The position numbers and the translations under genes were made by a program. Shown one piece after another: positions 1 to 8,222 of a stretch of DNA of 64,000 bases. The first letter of the stretch is position 1. Every line of letters begins with the position of its first letter. The notes beneath the pieces are model-generated. The model searched no databases. It was not told the DNA's origin and saw nothing but the letters and a program-made list of their open reading frames with translations. The stretch is from Bacillus pseudomycoides DSM 12442 (GTDB lineage: Bacteria; Bacillota; Bacilli; Bacillales; Bacillaceae_G): NCBI RefSeq assembly GCF_000161455.1, contig NZ_CM000745.1:252459-316458 (forward strand), given 5' to 3'.

Positions 1-686
1 TGGTGAATGGTTTAGTAGGGAATGAATATCGTCCGAAATTCGGAATCATTCCAGTTGGGACAACAAATGATTTTGCACGTGCAATCGGTGTACCGCGTTC
101 TATTGAAGAGGCGGCAGATATTATTTGTGAAGGTAAGACTGTTCCATTAGACCTTGGTAGAGCGAACGATACATATTTTATTAACATTGCTGGCGGCGGA
201 CGTATTACAGAATTAACATACGAAGTACCAAGTAAGCTGAAAACAGTACTAGGACAGCTTGCCTATTATTTAAAAGGTATCGAAATGCTGCCGTCATTAC
301 ATCCAACATACGTTGAAATCGAGTATGATGGAAAGCTATTGCAAGAAGAGATTACGATGTTTTTAATTACGAATACCCGTTCAGTTGGTGGTTTTGAAAA
401 GGTTGCACCATATGCATCTATTAACGATGGTTTATTTGACTTATTAGTGCTGAAGAAGGGTTCTATTGCTGATTTGATTAAAGCAGCAACACAAGCACAG
501 CGCGGTGAGCATATTAATAATCCAAAAGTTTTATATACGCAGGCAAATCGTATTAAGGTTCATTCGCCGGATAAATTAATGATTAATTTAGATGGTGAAT
601 ATGGCGGAGATGCGCCAATGGAATTTGAAAATATATATCATTGTCTTGAACTATTTGTTCCAGAACATAAAGAGGATACCTTATAA
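1..686 (+). CDS. dagK: Diacylglycerol kinase, 3' part (5' end outside window)
   Basis: Lipid kinase of the DagK/YerQ family, which phosphorylates diacylglycerol released during lipoteichoic acid synthesis so that it re-enters phospholipid synthesis at the membrane. The visible 228 codons are open to the left edge, so the gene is cut; the family is about 300 residues long and the GGDGT nucleotide loop must lie upstream. Seen here: the second conserved block IPVGTTNDFARAI near visible residues 16-28, the AGGGRITELTYEVP segment, and the LNLDGE-like MINLDGEYGG block near the C terminus, all in family order. The GTG at position 3 is an internal valine codon, not a start. A terminator overlaps the stop codon, so the transcript ends here. 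Confidence 0.93.
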   Translation, partial: VNGLVGNEYRPKFGIIPVGTTNDFARAIGVPRSIEEAADIICEGKTVPLDLGRANDTYFINIAGGGRITELTYEVPSKLKTVLGQLAYYLKGIEMLPSLHPTYVEIEYDGKLLQEEITMFLITNTRSVGGFEKVAPYASINDGLFDLLVLKKGSIADLIKAATQAQRGEHINNPKVLYTQANRIKVHSPDKLMINLDGEYGGDAPMEFENIYHCLELFVPEHKEDTL

Positions 687-700
687 AGGTATCCTTTTTT
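673..700 (+). terminator. Rho-independent terminator of dagK
   Basis: An 8-bp perfect stem (673-680 with 688-695) with a 7-base loop is followed by a T run. The left arm and loop contain the last codons and stop of dagK. Confidence 0.85.
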
Positions 701-860
701 ATTTATATATATAGGAATGTGTCGATGGAATCGTGTCATTAATTCCTTTTGTAAATTGGGAGTTGGTTTGATTTTCAATGTATTTTTACAATGCGTTCAT
801 CTTATATCCACATTTACTTGCTACACTGAATGTGAGAAGGGCAGAAAGGTAGGGTGTGTT

Positions 861-1607
861 ATGGAGAAGATAAAGGCAATACTCTTTGATAAAGATGGAA
901 CATTAATGGATTTTCATTCGATTTGGATTAAAGTTGCAGAAGAACTTGTAGCTGAACTTATAGAACTACATCAATTACCTCAATCATTACAGTTGACTAT
1001 TTTGGAAGAAATTGGTGTTAAAGGGGCGTTTGTTCATCCAAGTAGTGTATTAGCAGCAGGAACAAGCCTCGATATAGCGAAAATTTGTTGTAAGTATATA
1101 CCGTCTGTTAAAAAGAGTGATATGCATCACTGGATAAGTGGAAAACTATTTACTCTTATGTACGAACATCGTTCACATATGAGAATGACAGCAGATTTAC
1201 CAAGGGTTTTACAAACATTGAAAGATAAAGGTTTCATTTTAGGAGTGGTGACAGCTGATGATTTTGCACCGACAGAATTATTTTTAAAGCAGTATCGATT
1301 GGAATCTTTCTTTGATTGTATTGTAACTGCAGATACATTTCCGGCACAAAAACCAGATAAACAAATTGTAGAAGCATTTTGCGAGAAGTTTAGCTTGGAT
1401 TCATCGGAAGTAGCGGTAGTTGGCGATACACCGACCGATTTACATTTAGCGAAAAATAGTGGCGGTTGTTATGCAATTGGTGTTCTTTCTGGGACGGGGG
1501 ATCGACAAACATTAGCACCACTTGCCGATGTTGTACTAGATTCTGTAGGGGATCTTATTTCTAGCTCGGGTGAATTTATTTGGGAACAAAGGAAGTCTAA
1601 TGTATAA
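861..1607 (+). CDS. HAD-superfamily phosphatase, phosphoglycolate-phosphatase-like
   Basis: A 248-residue haloacid dehalogenase-type hydrolase, probably acting on a small phosphorylated metabolite in the cytoplasm. Motif I is DKDGT (Asp10 nucleophile, Asp12 acid/base), motif II lies in VVTADD, the motif III lysine in QKPDK, and motif IV in VVGDTPTD. An alpha-helical cap sits between motifs I and II as in the Gph/PGP group. I chose ATG 861 because the protein aligns with the family from MEKIKAILFDKDG onward and a purine-rich stretch (AGAAAGGTAGGG) precedes it; the open frame runs back to 717 without family similarity. It is monocistronic: a terminator lies on each side. The substrate cannot be read from the sequence. 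Confidence 0.88.
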   Translation: MEKIKAILFDKDGTLMDFHSIWIKVAEELVAELIELHQLPQSLQLTILEEIGVKGAFVHPSSVLAAGTSLDIAKICCKYIPSVKKSDMHHWISGKLFTLMYEHRSHMRMTADLPRVLQTLKDKGFILGVVTADDFAPTELFLKQYRLESFFDCIVTADTFPAQKPDKQIVEAFCEKFSLDSSEVAVVGDTPTDLHLAKNSGGCYAIGVLSGTGDRQTLAPLADVVLDSVGDLISSSGEFIWEQRKSNV

Positions 1608-1611
1608 ATAA

Positions 1612-1658
1612 AATAAGTCTATAGAGACTCATAACAAGTCTTTATAGACTTATTTTTT
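1612..1658 (+). terminator. Strong terminator after the HAD phosphatase
   Basis: An 18-bp stem (1612-1629 with 1637-1654, one G-U pair) with a 7-base loop is followed by T6. It separates the HAD gene from the sigma-54 promoter of gabT. Confidence 0.9.
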
Positions 1659-1702
1659 ATGTCGAAATACTAGGAATGTTAGAACAACACTACATTTGTA
1701 AA

Positions 1703-1719
1703 TTGGCATACATCTTGCA
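1703..1719 (+). promoter_or_regulatory. Sigma-54 (-24/-12) promoter of gabT
   Basis: TTGGCATACATCTTGCA matches the sigma-54 consensus TTGGCA-N5-TTGCA, with the invariant GG and GC exactly 10 bases apart. It lies 45 bases before the gabT start. A sigma-54 activator (GabR) is encoded directly after gabT, so the promoter and its activator are neighbours. Regulation of the gab cluster by sigma-54 and GabR is published for B. thuringiensis. Confidence 0.92.
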
Positions 1720-1764
1720 ATATAGAAAAAGAAAATCATAGCATAGAAAAGGATGGGAGAAACG

Positions 1765-3126
1765 ATGAATACAAAATTCGCTAAAGTAAATGAACAAATT
1801 CCAGGACCAAAGGCAGCTTCTTTATTAGAACGCCGTCAAAATATCGTACCAAGGGGCGTGAGTAATGGGATTTCAACATTCGTACAGTCAGCCGATGGTG
1901 CGCTTGTAACAGATGTAGATGGAAATCAATTTATCGATTTTGCAGGAGCAATTGGAACGATTAACGTAGGACATTGTCACCCTGCTGTGAAAGAGGCGCT
2001 TCATAAACAAGTAGATCAATATATTCATACTGGATTTAATGTAATGATGTATGAGCCATATATTGAATTAGCAGAGAAGCTTGCTGCATTAGCTCCTGGA
2101 AAATTTGAAAAACAAGTATTATTTTTAAATAGCGGTGCTGAAGCAGTTGAAAATGCTGTGAAAATTGCTCGTAAATATACGAAAAGACCTGGCATTATTG
2201 CGTTTTCAAAAGGGTTTCATGGTCGTACATTGATGACAATGACGATGACAAGTAAAGTAAAGCCATATAAATTCGGATTTGGTCCATTTGCACCGGAAGT
2301 ATATAAAGCACCATTTCCATATGAATACCGTCGTCCAGAAGGTTTAACAGACGAACAATACGATAACTTCATTATTGAAGAATTTAAGAATTTTTTAATA
2401 TCAGAAGTTGCACCAGAAAGTATAGCAGCTGTTGTGATGGAACCAGTCCAAGGTGAAGGTGGTTTTATCATTCCAAGTAAAAAGTTTGTACAAGAAGTAC
2501 GTCGTCTTTGCTCTGAACATGGTATTTTATTTGTAGCTGATGAAATTCAAACAGGATTTAGCCGTACAGGAAAATACTTTGCAATTGATCATTATGATGT
2601 AGTTCCAGATTTAATTACTGTTTCAAAATCATTAGGGGCAGGAGTACCGATTAGTGGCGTTATTGGCCGAAAAGAAGTTATGAATGAATCAGCACCAGGG
2701 GAACTTGGTGGAACATACGCTGGAAGTCCATTAGGCTGCGCTGCGGCATTAGCTGTTTTGGATATTATAGAGAAAGAAAAATTAAATGATCGAGCTGTAC
2801 ATGTAGGAAAAGTTGTGATGGATCGATTTGAAGCAATGAAGAAAAAATATAATTGTATTGGTGATGTGCGTGGCTTAGGAGCAATGTGTGCGTTCGAACT
2901 TGTTAAAGATCGTACAACGAAAGAAGCGGATAAAGCATTAACAGCAAATTTATGCGCTGAAGCAAATAGACGTGGATTGCTCTTATTATCTGCTGGAACG
3001 TATGGGAATGTAGTTCGTGTATTAATGCCACTTGTCATTACAGATGAGCAGCTAGAAGAGGGGCTTACAATTATTGAAGATTCCCTGCAAGCTTGTTATG
3101 AGCAAGCGGATATAGCTCGTGTGTAA
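1765..3126 (+). CDS. gabT: 4-aminobutyrate aminotransferase
   Basis: A PLP enzyme of aminotransferase class III, 453 residues. It moves the amino group of GABA to 2-oxoglutarate, giving succinate semialdehyde and glutamate, the first step of the GABA shunt. Visible hallmarks: NSGAEAVENAVKIAR (cofactor phosphate binding, near residues 122-136), the DEIQTGFSRTG block with the PLP-ring aspartate at about 259, and SKSLGAG with the Schiff-base lysine at 288. ATG 1765 is chosen over the in-frame ATG at 1753 because the GGGAGA ribosome site lies between them. It is driven by a sigma-54 promoter and followed by gabR and gabD, so the pathway product is oxidised by a neighbour. No terminator is seen after it; a dispersed repeat begins 8 bases past the stop codon. 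Confidence 0.95.
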   Translation: MNTKFAKVNEQIPGPKAASLLERRQNIVPRGVSNGISTFVQSADGALVTDVDGNQFIDFAGAIGTINVGHCHPAVKEALHKQVDQYIHTGFNVMMYEPYIELAEKLAALAPGKFEKQVLFLNSGAEAVENAVKIARKYTKRPGIIAFSKGFHGRTLMTMTMTSKVKPYKFGFGPFAPEVYKAPFPYEYRRPEGLTDEQYDNFIIEEFKNFLISEVAPESIAAVVMEPVQGEGGFIIPSKKFVQEVRRLCSEHGILFVADEIQTGFSRTGKYFAIDHYDVVPDLITVSKSLGAGVPISGVIGRKEVMNESAPGELGGTYAGSPLGCAAALAVLDIIEKEKLNDRAVHVGKVVMDRFEAMKKKYNCIGDVRGLGAMCAFELVKDRTTKEADKALTANLCAEANRRGLLLLSAGTYGNVVRVLMPLVITDEQLEEGLTIIEDSLQACYEQADIARV

Positions 3127-3134
3127 ATAATAGA

Positions 3135-3328
3135 ATGCAAATTGAAAAAACGGCATAAAACCTTTCTTTTTTTAGGTGGAGAGAGCATCCGTCCATGCAT
3201 AGAAGTGGTCAGACTCTCTTCCAGCCTCATGCAAAGTTAGAGCAAAGAGAGGAAACGACCATAGATTACCGTTTGTTCTTTATAGTAGCGCCTTATATGT
3301 CGGAAAATCAAAATGGATATATATATAA
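3135..3328 (+). repeat. Dispersed ~190-bp intergenic repeat, copy A
   Basis: One of four related segments (A here, B near 4822, C near 14431, D near 26171). The shared core is: an A-rich start, the block CCTTTCTTTTT, a GGAGAGAG arm, the loop region ATGCATAGAAG, a complementary CTCTC arm, a GTGAAA-type block with GAGAGAAAAC, and an AT-rich end. It begins 8 bases after the gabT stop codon. An open frame of 74 codons inside (3195-3419) has no ribosome site or family similarity and is not a gene. It resembles the bcr-type repeats of the B. cereus group; I cannot assign a family number. Confidence 0.75.
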
Positions 3329-3459
3329 CATATTTGTGACCATTCTAGTTTGCTTTGTTGAATATACAGAAAATTCCCTTAAATGTAGGTTTCATTTTAT
3401 AATGAAATGTAAGAGATAATAAAGTGAAGCAATGTACTTGAATTTGAGGAGTGGCTGGA

Positions 3460-4821
3460 ATGGTTGCAGAAAAGGAACGAGCATTTATGGATTTAAAAGA
3501 TGTATTTGAATATGCATTTGATGAGATTTTTGTTACGGATGAGGAAGGAACTGTTGTCCGTGTAAATAGTACATGCGAAAGACACTATCAATTATCTGCT
3601 GAGGAGTTAGTAGGTAAGCATGTAAAAGAACTACAAAAAGAAGGGATCTTTTATCCATCTGCAACATTAGAAGTAATTGAGAAGAAAAAGCCAATTGAAC
3701 TTGTTCAGACAACAAAATCAGGAGAGTATTTACACGTTCGTACAAGGCCTGTGTTTGATGAACAAGGGAATTTGCGAAGGGTAATTAGTTATTCTCGTGA
3801 TCTCACTGAACTCTACCAATTACGAAAAAAGGTCGAAGAGATGGATAATCAGTTAAAGACATATAAAAAAGAGTTAAGAGAAACGTATGAATATGAGGGG
3901 CTTATTTTTAAAAGTGTAGCTATGCAAAAAATAGTTACAACAATCAAAAAAGTTTCTGTGGTAGATAGTACGGTTCTTATTTTAGGCGAGACTGGTGTAG
4001 GGAAAAGTAGATTAGTGCGTCATTTGCATGAAGTGAGTCATCGTAAAAATGAAATGTTTTATGAAATTAATTGTGCGGCATTGCCGACAAATTTAATCGA
4101 ATCGGAACTGTTTGGCTATTCAGGTGGTTCATTTACAGGTGCAAACCGCGAAGGAAAAAAAGGGATTTTAGAGCTAGTTCATAAAGGAACTCTTTTCTTA
4201 GACGAGATTGGTGAAATGCCACTTGAAATTCAGGCGAAACTGTTACAAGTATTACAAGAAAAAACATTCCGCTCAGTAGGAGGTAGGGAACTAAAAAAAG
4301 TAGATGTTCGTATTGTAGCAGCTACGAATAGAGATTTGGCTGAAATGGTGAAACAAGGTACTTTCCGAAAAGATTTATACTATCGTTTAAATGTAATACC
4401 GATTCATATCCCTCCACTTCGTGAAAGAACGGAAGATATTTTACCTTTAGTCTATCATTACTTACATCACTTTAACGAGAAGTATGGACGTGATGTAAAA
4501 TTGGCCCCTAGTACTTTACAAATGTTTGTAGGGTACCCTTGGGAAGGGAATAATAGAGAAATAGAAAATGTGATTGAAAGAATTGTCATTACTGCAGATA
4601 ACATTGTAACGATTGAAGACTTACCATTATCTATGCATGGATCAACAGTTGAACAGTCCGGTCAAAGCCTCTATAAAATGTTGGAAGAAGTAGAACGGAA
4701 TATTATCCTTAAAGCGTATAAAACATATGGATCAAGCTATAAAGTAGCAGAGTTTTTGAAAATAAGCCAGTCTGCAGCGACGAGGAAAATTAAGAGGTTT
4801 ATAGGAGAGGAATTTATATAA
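3460..4821 (+). CDS. gabR: Sigma-54-dependent transcriptional activator GabR
   Basis: A 453-residue enhancer-binding protein that activates the sigma-54 promoter of gabT. Order of domains: PAS sensor domain (about 10-120), a short coiled linker, AAA+ ATPase (about 148-375) and a C-terminal Fis/TyrR-type helix-turn-helix (about 425-450). Walker A is GETGVGKS (176-183), the sigma-54 contact loop is GSFTGA (223-228, a Ser for the usual Ala), and Walker B is LFLDE (245-249). ATG 3460 follows GAGGAG at a good distance; the in-frame GTG at 3451 overlaps that site. There is no response-regulator receiver domain, so it probably senses a ligand through PAS, as expected for a GABA-inducible regulator. 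It is flanked on both sides by copies of the same dispersed repeat. Confidence 0.93.
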   Translation: MVAEKERAFMDLKDVFEYAFDEIFVTDEEGTVVRVNSTCERHYQLSAEELVGKHVKELQKEGIFYPSATLEVIEKKKPIELVQTTKSGEYLHVRTRPVFDEQGNLRRVISYSRDLTELYQLRKKVEEMDNQLKTYKKELRETYEYEGLIFKSVAMQKIVTTIKKVSVVDSTVLILGETGVGKSRLVRHLHEVSHRKNEMFYEINCAALPTNLIESELFGYSGGSFTGANREGKKGILELVHKGTLFLDEIGEMPLEIQAKLLQVLQEKTFRSVGGRELKKVDVRIVAATNRDLAEMVKQGTFRKDLYYRLNVIPIHIPPLRERTEDILPLVYHYLHHFNEKYGRDVKLAPSTLQMFVGYPWEGNNREIENVIERIVITADNIVTIEDLPLSMHGSTVEQSGQSLYKMLEEVERNIILKAYKTYGSSYKVAEFLKISQSAATRKIKRFIGEEFI

Positions 4822-4975
4822 ATACAAATTGAAAAAATGATATAGAACCTTTCTTTTTAGGGGGGAGAGAGCATCCGTCCATGCATAGAAACTGTCCCAT
4901 TCCAAGTGAAAATAAAGAGAGAAAACGAGTGAAGGCTATTTCTTTGTTCGAATGCTTTTTTGAAAGTATGATAGA
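4822..4975 (+). repeat. Dispersed intergenic repeat, copy B (3' part diverged)
   Basis: Starts directly after the gabR stop codon and shares with copies A and D the blocks around CCTTTCTTTTTAG, GGAGAGAGCATCCGTCC, ATGCATAGAA and CCAAGTGAAAA. The right half of the hairpin (the CTCTCC arm) is deleted here, and the 3' third has drifted. It lies between gabR and gabD, so the two genes are separated by almost 200 noncoding bases. Confidence 0.7.
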
Positions 4976-5018
4976 AATATAGAAGAAAATGAAGTGAATA
5001 TAAAGGAGGAAGAAAACG

Positions 5019-6470
5019 TTGGATAAGAAAGCGACTTATATAAATTTAGAACAGAAAGCAATGTATATAAATGGGGAATGGATCGGGCTACAGGAACAAA
5101 TTGAAATTAATAATCCTGCGACGCAGGAAGTATTTGCAACTGTTCCAAAAGGCGGAGTCATTGAGGCGAAGCAAGCGGTAGATGCTGCACATGAAGCTTT
5201 TAAATCTTGGTCAAAATTAACTGCAGCTGACCGTGCGCAAAAATTAAAAAAGTGGTTTGCACTAATTGATGAAAATAAAGAAGAAATCGCAGCAATTATG
5301 ACGAAAGAGCAAGGGAAGCCATTTGCAGAAGCACTTGGTGAAGTGAATTATGCGAATAGTTTTGTAGAATGGTATGCAGAAGAAGGAAAGCGAGTATATG
5401 GTGAGATGATTCCAGCTTCTCATCCAGATAAACGCATCTTAGTAATAAAACAGCCTGTTGGTGTTATTGCAGCAATTACACCGTGGAATTTTCCAGCTGC
5501 TATGATTACAAGAAAAGTAGCTCCAGCGCTTGCAGCAGGTTGCACAGCAGTTGTAAAGCCTGCAAGTCAAACGCCGTTAACAGCATTAAAATTAGCTGAA
5601 CTTGCACATGAGGCTGATATTCCAAAGGGCGTTTTAAACATTGTAACAGGTAGTGCAAAGGCTATCGCTGATACGTGGATGAATGATGGACGTGTGAGAA
5701 AGGTTTCGTTTACGGGATCAACTGAAATCGGAAAAGAATTAATGTGTGGTGCAGCGAAAACAATGAAAAAAGTGTCACTTGAATTAGGGGGGCATGCTCC
5801 GTTTATTGTGATGAATGATGCGGATTTAGATAAAGCCGTAGAAGCGGTAATTGGTTCGAAATTCCGTAATGCTGGTCAAACATGCATATGTACAAATCGC
5901 GTATTTGTACAAGAAGCGGTATATGGAGAATTTGCAGAGAAGTTTCAAAAAGCAGTAGGTCAGCTTAAGGTAGGAGATGGATTTGGAGAAGGTACGACTG
6001 TAGGGCCGCTTATTGATGCGAATGCAGTAGAAAAAGTAAAGGAACATATAGAAGATGCTATCCAAAAAGGCGGCGAAATCCTTTATGGAGGACAAACAAT
6101 TGCAGAATTAAATGGTTACTTTATTGAACCAACTGTAATTGGAGGAGCAAACGATACAATGTTATGTATGAATGAGGAAACATTTGGACCAGTTGCGCCT
6201 GTTGCAAAATTTGAAACGGTTGAAGAAGTAATTGAACGAGCTAATAATACTCCGTATGGTTTAGCTGCATATGTATTTACAAAAGATATTAGTCAAGCAT
6301 TTCAAATTAGTGAAGCATTAGAATATGGCATTATCGGTTTAAATGATGGCCTTCCATCAGTTGCACAAGCTCCGTTTGGCGGATATAAAGAAAGTGGTAT
6401 TGGTCGTGAAGGGGGTCATTTTGGAATTGACGAATATTTAGAAATTAAATACATTTCTTTAGGACTATAA
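5019..6470 (+). CDS. gabD: Succinate-semialdehyde dehydrogenase
   Basis: An NAD(P)-dependent aldehyde dehydrogenase of 483 residues. It oxidises succinate semialdehyde to succinate and so completes the GABA shunt begun by GabT. Family features: WNFPAAM and KPASQTP (cofactor binding), FTGSTEIG (Rossmann), the general base Glu255 in LELGGHAP, and the nucleophile Cys289 in GQTCICTN. A second cysteine two residues on (Cys291) forms the CxC pair that in E. coli GabD acts as a redox switch. The start is TTG 5019, placed 8 bases after a perfect AAAGGAGGA; the next ATG (5061) has no such site and would remove part of the N-terminal strand. A bidirectional terminator follows. Confidence 0.94.
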   Translation: MDKKATYINLEQKAMYINGEWIGLQEQIEINNPATQEVFATVPKGGVIEAKQAVDAAHEAFKSWSKLTAADRAQKLKKWFALIDENKEEIAAIMTKEQGKPFAEALGEVNYANSFVEWYAEEGKRVYGEMIPASHPDKRILVIKQPVGVIAAITPWNFPAAMITRKVAPALAAGCTAVVKPASQTPLTALKLAELAHEADIPKGVLNIVTGSAKAIADTWMNDGRVRKVSFTGSTEIGKELMCGAAKTMKKVSLELGGHAPFIVMNDADLDKAVEAVIGSKFRNAGQTCICTNRVFVQEAVYGEFAEKFQKAVGQLKVGDGFGEGTTVGPLIDANAVEKVKEHIEDAIQKGGEILYGGQTIAELNGYFIEPTVIGGANDTMLCMNEETFGPVAPVAKFETVEEVIERANNTPYGLAAYVFTKDISQAFQISEALEYGIIGLNDGLPSVAQAPFGGYKESGIGREGGHFGIDEYLEIKYISLGL

Positions 6471-6477
6471 TAAAGTA

Positions 6478-6516
6478 AAAAAAGGTTGTTTTCTAAAATG
6501 AAAACAACCTTTTTAT
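6478..6516 (+). terminator. Terminator after gabD, probably bidirectional
   Basis: A 13-14 bp stem of the AAAAGGTTGTTTTC type around a 6-base loop, with T5 on the plus strand and a T run on the minus strand. It can also stop the small minus-strand gene at 6550-6630. Confidence 0.88.
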
Positions 6517-6549
6517 TATGTGAGGATAAATTAATATAAAAGAATAAGT

Positions 6550-6630
6550 TTACATGAGTGCTTTCAATAGATCTGTTACTAATGGAATCACTTTACCAAC
6601 GAATGTTAAAATCGCAATTGCTGTTGGCAT
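6550..6630 (-). CDS. Candidate 26-residue amphipathic peptide (PSM-like)
   Basis: A short minus-strand gene encoding a 26-residue peptide that starts MPTAIAILTFVGK and ends DLLKALM. It is preceded by AAAGGAGGAG, 6 bases before ATG 6630, one of the best ribosome sites in the window, and the gabD terminator works as its terminator on this strand. The peptide has no cleavable signal, is almost entirely hydrophobic with a few polar residues (Thr9, Lys13, Asp20, Lys23) spaced for one helix face, and has net charge near +1. This is the general character of phenol-soluble modulins and delta-lysin-like peptides of staphylococci. I do not recognise it as a named gene. The function is inferred only from composition. 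Confidence 0.6.
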   Translation of the reverse strand: MPTAIAILTFVGKVIPLVTDLLKALM

Positions 6631-6710
6631 GAAAACTCCTCCTTTTATTTTGAATATTATAATAACAAAACTTTATACATTGATTATATTAAGGCAGTAT
6701 ACTAAAAAGT

Positions 6711-6745
6711 GAAAAGAGCCTTTTTCTAGGAAAATGGCTCTTTTC
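6711..6745 (-). terminator. Terminator of the M29 aminopeptidase gene
   Basis: A 10-bp perfect stem (GAAAAGAGCC with GGCTCTTTTC, 6711-6720 and 6736-6745) followed on the minus strand by a T run. Confidence 0.85.
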
Positions 6746-6763
6746 ATTAAATAATTTGTATTC

Positions 6764-7993
6764 TTAGAATGCCCAGTTACCTTTACGGAAAATTGGTTCA
6801 TGTGTTCCGTCAGCTGTAATACCATCAATATCAAGCTCTGCTGAACCAATCATAAAGTCTTCGTGTGTAATACTAGAGTTTGCTCCATTTTCTGCAAGCT
6901 CTTCTTTTGTCATCGTTTTACCACCATCTAAGTTAAATGCATAAGCATTCCCAATTGCTAAATGGCAAGATGCATTTTCATCAAATAGCGTATTATAGAA
7001 TAAAATGTTTGTATTAGAAATCGGTGAATCATGAGGTACTAATGCGACTTCTCCTAAGAAGTGAGAGCCTTCATCTGTTTCTACTAAATGTTTTAGTGCT
7101 TCTTCGCCAACATCAGCTTTGTAGTCAACAATGCGACCATTTTCGAATGTTAGTGTAAAGTTATCGATGATGTTACCTGCAAATACTAATGGTTTTGTGC
7201 TCGATACTTGACCGTTTACACCTGTTTTTAATGGCATAGTAAAGACTTCTTCTGTCGGAATGTTAGCCATAAATGGTATATTCTTTTCATTTAAGCTACC
7301 AGCGCCAGCCCATACATGTTTTTCTGGAAGTTCAATTGTTAAATCTGTTCCAGGACCTGTATAGTGAAGAGCTTTATAATGTTTTTCGTTTAAGTAGTCT
7401 ACTTTTGTATGTAATGTTTCATCATGTTCTTTCCATGCTTCAATAGGATTTTCTAAATCTGCACGAGTTGCTTGGAAAATTGCATCCCATAGCTTTTCTT
7501 GTTGCTCTTCTGGTGCTACATCAGGGAATACTTTTGCAGCCCATTCTCTCGTAGGAACAGAGATTACGCACCAGCTTACTTTATCTGCTTGTACATAATC
7601 ACGGTATACCTTCATTGCTTCTCCAGCAACCTTATGAGCACTTGCAATTCGTTTTGCATCTACACCTTTTAATAAATCTGGATTTTCTGCATAGATAGAC
7701 ATAAATGCAGCGCCTTCTTTTGCCAATTCTTCACGTGCATGTGCCTTCCAAGCAGGGAATTCTGAGAATGCTTCTTCAGGAGCTAAATCAAATTTTAAAC
7801 GTGTTAATACCTCATCGTTCCAATCTACATATACATGCTTTGCGCCTGATTTATATGCTTTTTCTGTAATAAGACGGACAAATGGAGCTGCCTCAAGTGG
7901 CGCATTAATAGATAATGTTTGTCCAGGCTGAATATTAACACCGACATTTACTGCAAGAGCAGCATACTTTTCTAATGATTGTTCAAATGACAT
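6764..7993 (-). CDS. M29-family metallo-aminopeptidase (AmpS / aminopeptidase II)
   Basis: A 409-residue cytoplasmic leucyl-type aminopeptidase of peptidase family M29, which releases N-terminal residues from small peptides using two metal ions. Features fitting the family: the N-terminal MSFEQSLEKYAALAVNVGVNIQPGQTL block; TEEVFTMP with a metal-ligand glutamate; the EVALVPHDSPI stretch; and the SCHLAIGNAYAF region near the C terminus with EDFMIGSAELDIDG. Length equals the family norm. ATG 7993 follows AAAGGGGAT. It stands alone, with its own terminator, between a small peptide gene and a divergent haloperoxidase-like gene. Confidence 0.92.
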   Translation of the reverse strand: MSFEQSLEKYAALAVNVGVNIQPGQTLSINAPLEAAPFVRLITEKAYKSGAKHVYVDWNDEVLTRLKFDLAPEEAFSEFPAWKAHAREELAKEGAAFMSIYAENPDLLKGVDAKRIASAHKVAGEAMKVYRDYVQADKVSWCVISVPTREWAAKVFPDVAPEEQQEKLWDAIFQATRADLENPIEAWKEHDETLHTKVDYLNEKHYKALHYTGPGTDLTIELPEKHVWAGAGSLNEKNIPFMANIPTEEVFTMPLKTGVNGQVSSTKPLVFAGNIIDNFTLTFENGRIVDYKADVGEEALKHLVETDEGSHFLGEVALVPHDSPISNTNILFYNTLFDENASCHLAIGNAYAFNLDGGKTMTKEELAENGANSSITHEDFMIGSAELDIDGITADGTHEPIFRKGNWAF

Positions 7994-8222
7994 AGGTATA
8001 ATCCCCTTTATTCAAAAGATTTCTTATATACATAATACAAGAAAATTTAAAAAATATAAACGGTGCCTCAATTATATTAATCTTAATTTCGTATTTTGAC
8101 GATGTGTTGTGAGAAAATGGGCAATTGATTGAGTAGAATAATCAGGTAAACAAGCATAAACATATATTAAATAAGATTTGAAAGAAAATGGTTATGAATA
8201 TGTAGTGTGAAAGGTTGATAAA

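Noticed and set aside
3195..3419. 74-codon open frame between gabT and gabR
   Set aside because: It lies within repeat copy A and beyond, has no ribosome site, and the other copies of the repeat do not keep the frame.
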